The position numbers were made by a program, and so were the translations under genes. Under the pieces are notes generated by a model, which saw only the letters and a program-made list of their open reading frames with translations, was not told the DNA's origin and did not search any database. From Collinsella sp. (GTDB lineage: Bacteria > Actinomycetota > Coriobacteriia > Coriobacteriales > Coriobacteriaceae), in the NCBI GenBank assembly GCA_019425045.1, contig JAHYYI010000035.1, positions 2,681 through 17,277 of the forward strand: a stretch of 14,597 nucleotides of DNA. Reading direction: 5' to 3'. The first letter of the stretch is position 1; each line of letters begins with the position of its first letter. Of this stretch, positions 6,354-14,363 are shown one piece after another.

Positions 6354-7064
6354 TTGTCCCAGCTCGAGAAATGCGACCGCCGGTCCCTTCGCTCGCAGCG
6401 TGCCCTTCGCCAGGCACTTGCCAGCGAGCTTGCCGAAAGCGGCGACCTTTCGCGCATTAATGTCGCGTCGCTCACCGAGCGTGCCGGCCTTACGCGCCGC
6501 ACGTTCTATTCGCACTACCGCGATATCCCTGACTTTATCAATCAAATCGAGGACGGCTTGCTGGCCGAGATCCGTGAGCGCATTGAGCTCATCACCGCAG
6601 CTCAGCTGCCCGATCTCTATCACAACATCGATGAGCTCGAGCCGGCGCCCGGTTCGGTTGAGCTGCTGCGTTATCTTGCGGCCAACCGCGACTTAATCGG
6701 TGCGCTGCTGGGTCCGGGCGGCGACCAGGCCTTCATTAAAAGGATTATCGACACCGCGCGTGAGGCTGTGGTGCCGCGTGCGCAGACGGGCATTTTGGGC
6801 CTGGCGCTGGGCACGTTCTTTGACTACTACGTTACCTACGTCGTGAGTGCCGAGGTCGGCATGATTCAGCGCTGGTTTGAGCGTGGGCTCACCGAATCGC
6901 CTGAGGCCATGGCGCGCATTATGACGGTGCTCGCTTTTGTGCGCCCCGGTGACCTGTATGGCCAACCCATCGATATCAACGTGCCGGAATACGGCATGAA
7001 GCTATTGAACTTGCAGCTCGAGGATGCGGTCGACACCGCCGCAACCGTCGAGTCCAACAACTAA
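6354..7064 (+). CDS. TetR-family regulator of the acyl-CoA dehydratase activase operon
   Basis: The 236-residue product has a TetR-type helix-turn-helix at ~35-60 (NVASLTERAGLTRRTFYSHY) and a C-terminal half (ELLRYLAANRDLIGALLG, then ALGTFFDYYVTYV) like that of the DhaS-like or TetR_C_7/8 group. The start is TTG 6354, with AAGGAGGA at 6343-6350; the spacing from GGAGG is short (4 bases), but no better in-frame start is present and the helix-turn-helix would be damaged by starting later. The stop is 11 bases before the ATG of the giant activase gene, so the two form an operon. A role in sensing a substrate or an acyl-CoA of that pathway is inferred from context only. Confidence 0.88.
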   Translation: MSQLEKCDRRSLRSQRALRQALASELAESGDLSRINVASLTERAGLTRRTFYSHYRDIPDFINQIEDGLLAEIRERIELITAAQLPDLYHNIDELEPAPGSVELLRYLAANRDLIGALLGPGGDQAFIKRIIDTAREAVVPRAQTGILGLALGTFFDYYVTYVVSAEVGMIQRWFERGLTESPEAMARIMTVLAFVRPGDLYGQPIDINVPEYGMKLLNLQLEDAVDTAATVESNN

Positions 7065-7075
7065 GAGGAGAGACA

Positions 7076-10000
7076 ATGAGCAAACTCGTCGAGGGCATCA
7101 AGGACCGTGTGGTCGCTGCCGCACGCGAGGCCGCGCCCGCCGTGGTGGACGCTGCGCAGAAGGCTGCGACCGCGGCTGCCGAGAAAGTTGCCGAGGCAGT
7201 TGCCGATGCCAAGAACGTGGCAGGGGAGACGTCCGTCGTCAGCGAGCCCGCCACCGCCGCTGAGCCCGTAGCCGCCGCCCAGGCCCCCGAAGGCGCGATC
7301 TTCAACCCCGAGGCCGCCCGCGGCAACCTGCACCTGGGCATCGACGTGGGCTCCACCACCGTTAAGCTCGCTGTGCTCAACGACGACAACCGGATCGTCT
7401 ACGCCAAGTACCAGCGCCACCACACCGACGTCCGTGCCTGCGCCCGCGACCTGTTCGAGGGTGCCGCGACCGTGCTGCCGACGGCCCAGATGACCTGTGC
7501 CATTACCGGCTCGGGCGGCCTGCTGCTGTCCCAGTGGCTCGACCTGGAGTTTGTCCAGGAGGTCATCGCCAGCAAACGCGCCGTCGAGACCCTTATCCCG
7601 GCCACCGATGTCGCCATCGAGCTGGGCGGCGAGGACGCCAAGATCATCTACTTCGACAACGGCATTGAGCAGCGCATGAACGGCACCTGCGCCGGCGGTA
7701 CGGGCGCGTTCATCGACCAGATGGCAACCCTGCTGCACACCGACGCGAGCGGCCTTAATGAGCTTGCGGCCAACGCGACCACCATCTATCCCATCGCCAG
7801 TCGCTGCGGCGTATTTGCCAAGACCGACGTCCAGCCGCTGCTCAACGAGGGCGCCCGTCCCGAGGACGTGGCCGCCTCCATCTTCCAGGCCGTCGTGACC
7901 CAGACCATCTCGGGCCTGGCGTGCGGCCGTCCCATCCGCGGCAACGTCGCCTTCCTGGGCGGCCCGCTGCAGTATCTCTCCGAGCTGCGCCACCGCTTCT
8001 ACCTCACGCTCAACCTGGACGAGGAGCACCGTATCGTGCCCCAAAACGCCCACCTGTTTGTAGCGAGCGGCGCCGCCATGGCGCACGAGTCCAACAAGCT
8101 CAGCACGTTCCCACAGCTTATCGAGGCCATCGACAGCTTGGGCGACACGCAGGGTGCTGAGGTCGAGCGCTTGGACCCGCTCTTTGCCACCGACGAGGAC
8201 TTTGCCGAGTTCAAGGGTCGCCACGACACCGAGGTCGTCCCCAAGGGCAAGCTCGACGGCTACACCGGCCGCGTGTTCATCGGCATCGACGCCGGTTCCA
8301 CCACCATGAAGGCCGCACTCGTGGGCGAGGACGGTCAGCTGCTGCACACCTGGTACGGCAACAACAACGGCGACATTCTGGGCACGGCCAAGGTCATCAT
8401 GGCCGATTTCTACAATCACATCCCCGCGGGCTGCACCATCGGCCACGTGACCACCACGGGCTACGGCGAGGCGCTGCTCATCGAGGCTCTCAAGGCCGAT
8501 TCCGGCGAGATCGAGACCGTCGCGCACCTGCGCGGCGCCAAGGCGTTCCTGCCCGGCGTCGAGTTCATTCTGGACATTGGCGGCCAGGACATGAAGTGCC
8601 TGCGCGTCAAGGACGGCGTCATCGAGCACATCATGCTCAATGAGGCCTGCTCGTCGGGCTGCGGCAGCTTTATCGAGAGCTTCGCCGTCTCTATGAACAT
8701 GGACGTGCGCGCGTTCGCCGATGCCGCCATCCATGCCAAGGCCCCGGTCGATTTGGGCAGCCGCTGCACGGTCTTTATGAACTCGCGCGTCAAGCAGGCG
8801 CAAAAGGAAGGTGCCACGGTGGGCGACATCGCGGCCGGCCTGTCCTATTCCGTCATCAAGAATGCCCTGTTCAAGGTTATTAAGCTGCGCGATCCCAAGG
8901 AGATCGGCAGTCAGGTGATCGTCCAGGGTGGTACCTTTATGTCCGACGCCACGCTGCGTGCGTTTGAGCAGCTCACCGGTGTTCACGCCGTGCGCCCCGA
9001 TATCGCCGGCTGCATGGGCGCCTACGGTGCGGCCCTGCTCGCCCGCGATCGCGCCGACGCCGACGGCACCTCGACCATTCTTTCTGCCGAGGACATCGCG
9101 CACCTCACCGTGACGCAAAAGCACGTCCGCTGCGGCCGTTGCTCCAACAACTGCCAGCTCACCGTCAACGATTTTGGCGGCGGTAGGCGCTTCATTACCG
9201 GCAACCGCTGCGAGAAGGGCGCCGGCCACAAAAAGCAAAAGACCGAGGCGCCCAACCTCTTCAAAAAGAAGAACGATCTGCTCTTTAACCGCGAGGTGCT
9301 GAGCCCCGACGAGGCCCCGCGCGGCACCGTCGGTATCCCCCGCGCGCTCAACATGTACGAGAACTACCCCTTCTGGCATGCGTTCTTTACGCGCCTGGGC
9401 TTTAGCGTGCAGCTGTCCGACCAGTCGAGCAAGAAGACCTACCAGGCGGGCATCGAGTCCATGCCGTCCGAGAGCGTGTGCTATCCGGCAAAGATGAGCC
9501 ACGGCCATGTGATGAACCTTATCGACCGCGATGTCGACTTCATCTGGATGCCGTGCGTGCGCTGGGAGCGCAAGGAGGATCCGACGGCTGGCAACTGCTA
9601 TAACTGCCCCATCGTCATGAGCTACCCCACGGCGTTGGCACTCAACATCGACGAGATCCGCGAGCAGAACATCGAGTTCCTGTACCCGTTTATGCCCTAT
9701 CACGACAAGACCGAGCTCAAGCGCCGTCTGTACCAGGTGCTCGCCGTCGACCGTGTGGCCGATGCGCAAGCCGGTCGCGGTCGCGTGCGTGGACCCAAGA
9801 TCACGCGCTCCGAGGTCGATGCCGCCGTCAACGCTGCCTTTGAGGCCGATGCACGTTTCCACGAGGACATCCAGACCATGGGCGAGGAGGCCCTTAAGTG
9901 GGTCGAGGACCACGGCGGTCACGGCATCGTGCTCGCCGGCCGTCCCTACCATAACGACCCCGAGATCAACCATGCCCTGCCCGAGCTTATCTCGAGCTTT

Positions 10001-11857
10001 GGCTTTGCGGTCTTTACCGAGGATTCGCTCGCGCATCTGGTAAAGCCCGAGCGTCCGATTCGCGTTGTCGACCAGTGGATGTACCACAGCCGCCTGTACG
10101 CCGTCGCCCGTTTTGTGACCATGCGCAACGATTTGGACCTGATTCAGCTCAACTCCTTCGGCTGCGGCTTGGACGCCCTGACCACCGACCAGGTGCAGGA
10201 AATCCTTGAGGCCAGCGGCAAGATCTACACCGTGCTCAAGATCGATGAGGTGTCCAACCTGGGCGCCGCGCGCATCCGCATCCGCTCGCTCATGGCGGCG
10301 CTCAAGGACCAGGAGGCCGAGCGCTTGGCCGAGGCCACGGCCGCGGGCGAGGCCTACGAGCAGGGCGATGCCGCGCCGGTGACGCCCTCCACGGATGCCC
10401 CCGCGTTCGCGAGTCGCAAGTACACGTTTGAGGCTCAGCGCGAGAGTGCTTCGACCGCGTGGCCCAAGGTGCCCTTTACCGAGCAGATGCGCGAGGAGGG
10501 CTACACCATTCTGTGCCCGCAGATGGCGCCGATTCACTTTGACCTGGTCAAAGAGGTGTTCCGCGGTGCCGGCTACAACTTGGAGCTGCTGCCCTCGACC
10601 GATCACGATGCCGTCGAGGCCGGCCTGCGCTACGTGAATAACGACATCTGCTATCCGTCGATTCTGGTGACGGGCCAGATTATGGAGGCCATCGAGAGCG
10701 GTCGGTACGACCTGTCCAAGACGGCCGTGGTCATCAGCCAGACCGGCGGCGGCTGCCGTGCCACCAACTACATCGCGCTCATCCGTAAGGCCCTGCGCGA
10801 GAGCGGCCACCCCGAGATCCCAGTAATCTCGCTTTCGGCCGTGGCGCTCGGCGAGGACAACCCCGGCTTTAAGATCACGCCGGCGCTGCTTAAACAGGCA
10901 GTCTACGCGGTGCTCTTTGGCGACGTGATGATGCAGATGCTCTATCGTTGCCGCCCGTACGAGGCAACGCCCGGTGCCGCCAACGCGCTCTACGAGGAGT
11001 ACATGGCACGAGCCCGCAAGCTGGCGCCCAAGTTCAACCGTCACAACTACACCAAGCTGTGCCGCGAGGCCATCCGCGCGTTCGACACCATGCCGCTTGT
11101 GGGCGAGGGCACCAAGCCGCGCGTGGGCGTGGTCGGCGAGATCCTGGTCAAGTTCCACCCTACAGCCAACAACCACGTGGTCGACGTTATCGAGCGCGAG
11201 GGCTGCGAGGCTGTGGTGCCGGGCCTGCTCGACTTCTTCCTGTACTCCATGAGCAACGCCGAGCTGCAGAAGGACGAGTTGGGCAGCTCTGCCACGACGC
11301 GTGCGGGCATGCAAGCGCTTATTAAGCTCGTGGACTGGATGCGTACGCCGGTGGAAGAGCTGCTCGAGAAGTCCCGCCGCTTTGAGGCGCCCGAGCGCAT
11401 CGGCACCATGGCCGACAAGGCCCGCACGGTGCTTTCGGTGTGCAACAACATGGGCGAGGGCTGGCTGCTCACGGCCGAGATGCTCGACCTGATCGACCAC
11501 GGCGCGCCCAACATCATCTGCACGCAGCCCTTCGCGTGCCTGCCCAACCACGTGGTGGGCAAGGCCGTGATCAAGGAGCTGCGCCGCCAGCATCCCGAGA
11601 GCAACATCGTTGCGGTGGACTACGACCCCGGTGCATCCGAGGTCAACCAGCTCAACCGTATTAAGCTTATGATCAGCGTGGCGAAGGAGAACATGCGCGC
11701 CGGCAAGGGCTTTAAGCTCGAGAAGGTGGCGCCGCTTGCGATGGACGAGGTCACCGGCCAGATGCGTGCCCACGATGGCTGCGTGAGCTGCGGGCCGGCC
11801 AGCGAGGAGGCCGTGGCATCGGTCGCCGAGCGCCTGGGACGCGGCATTAAGAAGTAA
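7076..11857 (+). CDS. Giant fused 2-hydroxyacyl-CoA dehydratase activase (two ASKHA domains + DUF2229 + dehydratase-like domains)
   Basis: Activases of the HgdC/BadF/BcrA family use ATP to push an electron from a [4Fe-4S] cluster onto a 2-hydroxyacyl-CoA dehydratase. This 1593-residue protein has: an Ala-rich amphipathic N-terminus and Ala/Pro linker (~1-80); ASKHA domain 1 (GIDVGSTT 88-95, C205, C244); ASKHA domain 2 (GIDAGSTT 403-410, C525, C529, C564); a Cys-rich linker C686-x2-C689-x3-C693-x18-C712; a DUF2229 region from ~753 with C802, C827, C841 and C844; a region from GIVLAGRPYHNDPE (950); and a C-terminal HgdB-like region with C1147, C1192, GGGC1227, C1482, C1488, C1569 and C1572. The 39-residue spacing of C205/C244 and C525/C564 equals that of the cluster cysteines of HgdC (127/166), as I recall it. 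The start has AGAGGAGAG at 7064-7072. No separate dehydratase genes are in view. Family membership is firm; the substrate is unknown. Confidence 0.93.
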   Translation: MSKLVEGIKDRVVAAAREAAPAVVDAAQKAATAAAEKVAEAVADAKNVAGETSVVSEPATAAEPVAAAQAPEGAIFNPEAARGNLHLGIDVGSTTVKLAVLNDDNRIVYAKYQRHHTDVRACARDLFEGAATVLPTAQMTCAITGSGGLLLSQWLDLEFVQEVIASKRAVETLIPATDVAIELGGEDAKIIYFDNGIEQRMNGTCAGGTGAFIDQMATLLHTDASGLNELAANATTIYPIASRCGVFAKTDVQPLLNEGARPEDVAASIFQAVVTQTISGLACGRPIRGNVAFLGGPLQYLSELRHRFYLTLNLDEEHRIVPQNAHLFVASGAAMAHESNKLSTFPQLIEAIDSLGDTQGAEVERLDPLFATDEDFAEFKGRHDTEVVPKGKLDGYTGRVFIGIDAGSTTMKAALVGEDGQLLHTWYGNNNGDILGTAKVIMADFYNHIPAGCTIGHVTTTGYGEALLIEALKADSGEIETVAHLRGAKAFLPGVEFILDIGGQDMKCLRVKDGVIEHIMLNEACSSGCGSFIESFAVSMNMDVRAFADAAIHAKAPVDLGSRCTVFMNSRVKQAQKEGATVGDIAAGLSYSVIKNALFKVIKLRDPKEIGSQVIVQGGTFMSDATLRAFEQLTGVHAVRPDIAGCMGAYGAALLARDRADADGTSTILSAEDIAHLTVTQKHVRCGRCSNNCQLTVNDFGGGRRFITGNRCEKGAGHKKQKTEAPNLFKKKNDLLFNREVLSPDEAPRGTVGIPRALNMYENYPFWHAFFTRLGFSVQLSDQSSKKTYQAGIESMPSESVCYPAKMSHGHVMNLIDRDVDFIWMPCVRWERKEDPTAGNCYNCPIVMSYPTALALNIDEIREQNIEFLYPFMPYHDKTELKRRLYQVLAVDRVADAQAGRGRVRGPKITRSEVDAAVNAAFEADARFHEDIQTMGEEALKWVEDHGGHGIVLAGRPYHNDPEINHALPELISSFGFAVFTEDSLAHLVKPERPIRVVDQWMYHSRLYAVARFVTMRNDLDLIQLNSFGCGLDALTTDQVQEILEASGKIYTVLKIDEVSNLGAARIRIRSLMAALKDQEAERLAEATAAGEAYEQGDAAPVTPSTDAPAFASRKYTFEAQRESASTAWPKVPFTEQMREEGYTILCPQMAPIHFDLVKEVFRGAGYNLELLPSTDHDAVEAGLRYVNNDICYPSILVTGQIMEAIESGRYDLSKTAVVISQTGGGCRATNYIALIRKALRESGHPEIPVISLSAVALGEDNPGFKITPALLKQAVYAVLFGDVMMQMLYRCRPYEATPGAANALYEEYMARARKLAPKFNRHNYTKLCREAIRAFDTMPLVGEGTKPRVGVVGEILVKFHPTANNHVVDVIEREGCEAVVPGLLDFFLYSMSNAELQKDELGSSATTRAGMQALIKLVDWMRTPVEELLEKSRRFEAPERIGTMADKARTVLSVCNNMGEGWLLTAEMLDLIDHGAPNIICTQPFACLPNHVVGKAVIKELRRQHPESNIVAVDYDPGASEVNQLNRIKLMISVAKENMRAGKGFKLEKVAPLAMDEVTGQMRAHDGCVSCGPASEEAVASVAERLGRGIKK

Positions 11858-11887
11858 CTGGCCTGCTTTGTGCTGGATATGAGACAA

Positions 11888-11922
11888 ACGGGTGGTAGCC
11901 GTACCGGCTGCCACCCGTTTTT
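11888..11922 (+). terminator. Strong intrinsic terminator of the TetR-activase operon
   Basis: ACGGGTGGTAGCCG (11888-11901) pairs with CGGCTGCCACCCGT (11905-11918), with one G-U pair and a TAC loop, followed by TTTTT (11918-11922). It starts 30 bases after the activase stop codon. Confidence 0.92.
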
Positions 11923-11974
11923 ATTGCACATATGTTGCGTAAATAGCGTTGCAGGCGCCTTCAGCGGACTCGGA

Positions 11975-12105
11975 TTTCGGAAGTATGCGGCAAAATTTGA
12001 ATAGGCCGAGCACACTGGATATGCCCAAGCTTTGTACCTGCGGTTTTATTGGTGAAAAACCGGGGTGTGCTCGAGGGCTCCGGAATTTGCCGCATACTTC
12101 CGAAA
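11975..12105. repeat. 131-base element with perfect 20-bp inverted ends (MITE-like or structured RNA)
   Basis: TTTCGGAAGTATGCGGCAAA (11975-11994) is perfectly complementary to 12086-12105. Inside, after a 13-base unpaired stretch on each side, GAGCACAC (12008-12015) pairs with GTGTGCTC (12065-12072) about exactly the same centre (12040). The core holds CGGTTTT/AAAACCG (within 12041-12062). It lies in a gene-free gap. I see no target-site duplication and no second copy in the window. Confidence 0.75.
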
Positions 12106-12338
12106 ACAACGTCTCGGTGGCACCAAAAATTGCCTCCAGAACCCTGAGATAATGAACATATGTAGCCGTTCGCCGCAAATTATCGTCCGTTCATGGAACC
12201 TATCTCCAACGAGTTGTAACCATATGGTTTGATGTTGGAAACATATGATTGCCGGCAGGCCATAGGCGACGTTCCCCCTGATATCGGAGGTTCCAGGTAT
12301 GTTTCGTGCTCCGTTAAACAACTATCGGTTGGGCTAAC
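12106..12338. other. Rest of the gene-free gap 11923-12338
   Basis: Together with the palindromic element this makes about 416 bases without a convincing gene. ACATATGT occurs at 11928-11935 and 12156-12163, roughly flanking the element, and AACCATATGGTT (12218-12229) is a perfect palindrome. The base composition is AT-richer than the coding regions. I cannot assign the promoter of the gene at 12339. Confidence 0.5.
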
Positions 12339-12788
12339 ATGGGTCGCCGTGCTATTTCGATAACCCTTGCAGTGGTCTGCCTGGCTGTGCTCCTGGGCGC
12401 TACAGGGCTGTTTGCTATAAGCCGAGAAACGTCCTATATGCAGGAATGCGCTTCCGAAGGGTTTGCCATTGATGGTTTCTATCGGGATGACAAAACGAGT
12501 CGGGTAACCCTGGCTTTTCTTGAGGAGGACAACTGTCGATGGCAGCTGGTCGACCAAGACGGAATCTGCACAGACGGGCAGTTTAAGCGTACGGATGACC
12601 CCAACATCCTGATATTAAAGAAGGAAAACGGTGAAGAATTCGGTACGGTCCACGTGGCGTACTTGTCACGCCGACGCGATCAGGGCTTGCTCTACCTATT
12701 TAGAGATACCAGGGTGACCCGTTTTTATCTGGTGAGTACCGGTCCGGCGTTTACGGTGGAGTCTGGCGATGTCGATGCGGACAGTTGA
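12339..12788 (+). CDS. Small membrane-anchored protein of unknown function
   Basis: The 149-residue product has one N-terminal hydrophobic segment (~5-27) after MGRR, so the rest should lie outside the membrane. There is no lipobox. The exposed part has three cysteines (C37, one in DNCRW and one in DGIC) and alternating hydrophobic and charged residues that suggest a small beta-rich domain. I do not recognise a family. The start must be at or after ATG 12339, because a TAA at 12315-12317 closes the frame and no other start lies between. The ribosome binding site is poor (GGTTGGG at 12327-12333). The gene stands alone between the palindromic element and a terminator. Codon use and the clean terminator support it being real. 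Confidence 0.7.
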   Translation: MGRRAISITLAVVCLAVLLGATGLFAISRETSYMQECASEGFAIDGFYRDDKTSRVTLAFLEEDNCRWQLVDQDGICTDGQFKRTDDPNILILKKENGEEFGTVHVAYLSRRRDQGLLYLFRDTRVTRFYLVSTGPAFTVESGDVDADS

Positions 12789-12808
12789 TTCACGGCAATA
12801 AAACAGCG

Positions 12809-12844
12809 AGCGGGGCACGGACATGAATCGCGCCCCGCTTTTTT
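12809..12844 (+). terminator. Intrinsic terminator between convergent genes
   Basis: AGCGGGGC (12809-12816) pairs with GCCCCGCT (12832-12839) around a 15-base loop, followed by TTTTTT (12839-12844). On the minus strand the stem is followed after a few bases by TTTTA, so it may also end the DUF389 transcript. Confidence 0.85.
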
Positions 12845-12916
12845 GCTCGCGGCCTGCGTCGCGTCTGCGCTTCGTTCCGACTCGCGCCTGTGCGCGCATC
12901 CATCTCACATCCCGCA

Positions 12917-14056
12917 TCACTTCACATCGAACTCCACGCGATCGAGCTCGGGCACGTTGAGGTCGATGAGCTTGCGGGCAACGCGGCGGTCGTGTGCCCC
13001 AAGCGCCTCGCCTGTCGTCACATGGGCGACAATCTCGCGCTCGACGATGCCTTCCTCGTCCCCTTCGGTGGCCGAGGTCTCGACGGCGACGGTGTAATCC
13101 TTAAAGCCCGGCAGCACCGCGGCAAGCTCGCGTGTGGTCTCGGTGACGCCGTAGCCGTCCTGCACGCCGACCTGCGCCGAGCCAATGGACCCCGCGGTCA
13201 TGACGATGCAGGGGATGGCAAAGATCACCGTACCCACGATGATGCGGCGGCGCACCTTGTGTGACAGCTCATCGACCTCGGCATCTTCTTCGGCGGTCAC
13301 AATGCCGTCGCCGTTCAGGTCGCGCTTGAGCGGCACGCGCAAAAGAAGCAGCACGGCTTCGGCGGCCAGTGCGATAAAGACCACGTTGATGCCAAACTCG
13401 TAAAGCGCCGAGAGAAACAGTGACCCGCTTGCAATGGCGATGCCATAGCCCGCCGCGCACAGGGGCGGCATGAGCGCGGTCGCCACGGCCACGCCGGCGA
13501 TGAGCGTGGCGGGTTCCTGGTCGCGCGAGTTGCCCAGGCCACCCGCAAAGCCGCCCGCGAGCGCGACGGCAAGGTCCCACACAGTCGGTGTCGAATTGTC
13601 GATGATGGCGGCCGTGGTGGTGCCAAGGGGCGAGAGCTTAAAGTACAACGTGGACGTGACCAGGCAAAAGACCATCTGCAGTGCGAGGCTGGCAATGGCC
13701 TCGACGGTGATCTCGCGGTCGAGCGTGGCGATGCCATATGCCATGGCAAGGACCGATCCCATAAGCGGGCAGATGAGCATGGCGCCCACGATGGCGATGT
13801 CCGAGTCGATATCGAGGCCGATGCTCGCGATGAGCATGGCGATGATGAGGATGCACAGATGTGAGCCGGTCAGGCGCGCCCCGTTTACAAAGCGCTTGCG
13901 GATTACGTGATAGGGCGCGCGTCCCTCGCGAATGTTGAATGCGCGCTTGAGGAAGCGGGTGACGTTTTCCATGGCTTCGCTATGAGCAGGGCGGATGCCG
14001 TGGCGCCGGTGATGGCGTTCGCGCAGTCGCTTGATCTGTTGTTTGTCGAGTTCCAT
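12917..14056 (-). CDS. DUF389 (TIGR00341-type) membrane protein with an EF-hand-like loop
   Basis: The start at 14056 (MELDKQQIKR) has GAGG 5 bases upstream on the minus strand; the frame stays open 49 codons further, but without a ribosome binding site and with non-family sequence. The 379-residue product has about seven hydrophobic segments from residue 65 on. DUF389 marks are GAMLICPLMG (91-100), the Gly-rich stretch around AGGFAGGLGNSRDQEP (167-182) and ALMPPLCAAGYG (194-205). Between the segments at ~222-242 and ~270-292 lies D246-L-N248-G-D250-G-I-V-T254-A-E-E257, which matches the calcium-binding EF-hand loop (D-x-N-x-D-G, hydrophobic at 8, Glu at 12). The ~90 C-terminal residues after the last helix are acidic and soluble. 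The function of DUF389 proteins is unknown; a transport or channel role is only a guess. It is transcribed toward the gene at 12339. Confidence 0.9.
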   Translation of the reverse strand: MELDKQQIKRLRERHHRRHGIRPAHSEAMENVTRFLKRAFNIREGRAPYHVIRKRFVNGARLTGSHLCILIIAMLIASIGLDIDSDIAIVGAMLICPLMGSVLAMAYGIATLDREITVEAIASLALQMVFCLVTSTLYFKLSPLGTTTAAIIDNSTPTVWDLAVALAGGFAGGLGNSRDQEPATLIAGVAVATALMPPLCAAGYGIAIASGSLFLSALYEFGINVVFIALAAEAVLLLLRVPLKRDLNGDGIVTAEEDAEVDELSHKVRRRIIVGTVIFAIPCIVMTAGSIGSAQVGVQDGYGVTETTRELAAVLPGFKDYTVAVETSATEGDEEGIVEREIVAHVTTGEALGAHDRRVARKLIDLNVPELDRVEFDVK

Positions 14057-14363
14057 GTCCACCTCGTTCCAGCGCGGTCCGCGCAACGCGCCCGTTGTCT
14101 TAACTCTACACCGTGGCGGGCGGGGTGTCTGTTGGATGCGGAATCCGATAGGGCGGATGACGCGGGAGCAAATACAAATCACAGGCTCAATTCGATCCCG
14201 CAAGAATATGATGCGCCAGCTCCTACATATGTGACGAAATTGTGAAGCACGAGAGCGCGCATTTCAAAAAATCCGCTGGTGACCAATGTTGCGCAACAGA
14301 ATTCAAAAATCAGCTCCTACATTTTGAAGCGTATGGATACATCCGTGTCAAAGGGAGAAAGCC
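14057..14363. promoter_or_regulatory. Divergent intergenic region between the DUF389 gene and the secreted-protein gene
   Basis: This 307-base gap must hold promoters for both directions, though I cannot assign -35/-10 pairs with confidence. It contains CAGCTCCTACAT twice (14217-14228 and 14311-14322, 94 bases apart) and a perfect 12-bp palindrome, TGTTGCGCAACA (14287-14298). These are possible regulator sites for the plus-strand gene. AAGGGAG (14351-14357) is the ribosome binding site for ATG 14364. Confidence 0.5.

Noticed and set aside
5399..6502. A 367-codon minus-strand open frame across the HAD and TetR genes
   Set aside because: It runs opposite two genes with clear motifs and has the low-complexity composition of a mirror frame.
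7061..11914. A 1617-codon open frame on the minus strand opposite the giant activase gene
   Set aside because: Its product is rich in His, Arg, Gly, Leu, Val and Ala with no domains, and its open state follows from the near absence of CTA, TTA and TCA codons in the GC-rich sense gene. The plus frame has clear family motifs throughout.
11921..12178. An 85-codon minus-strand frame spanning the 131-base inverted-repeat element
   Set aside because: It starts with TTG, has no ribosome binding site I can see, and its middle is the palindrome itself. It might be worth another look if the element proves to be dispersed and the frame conserved.
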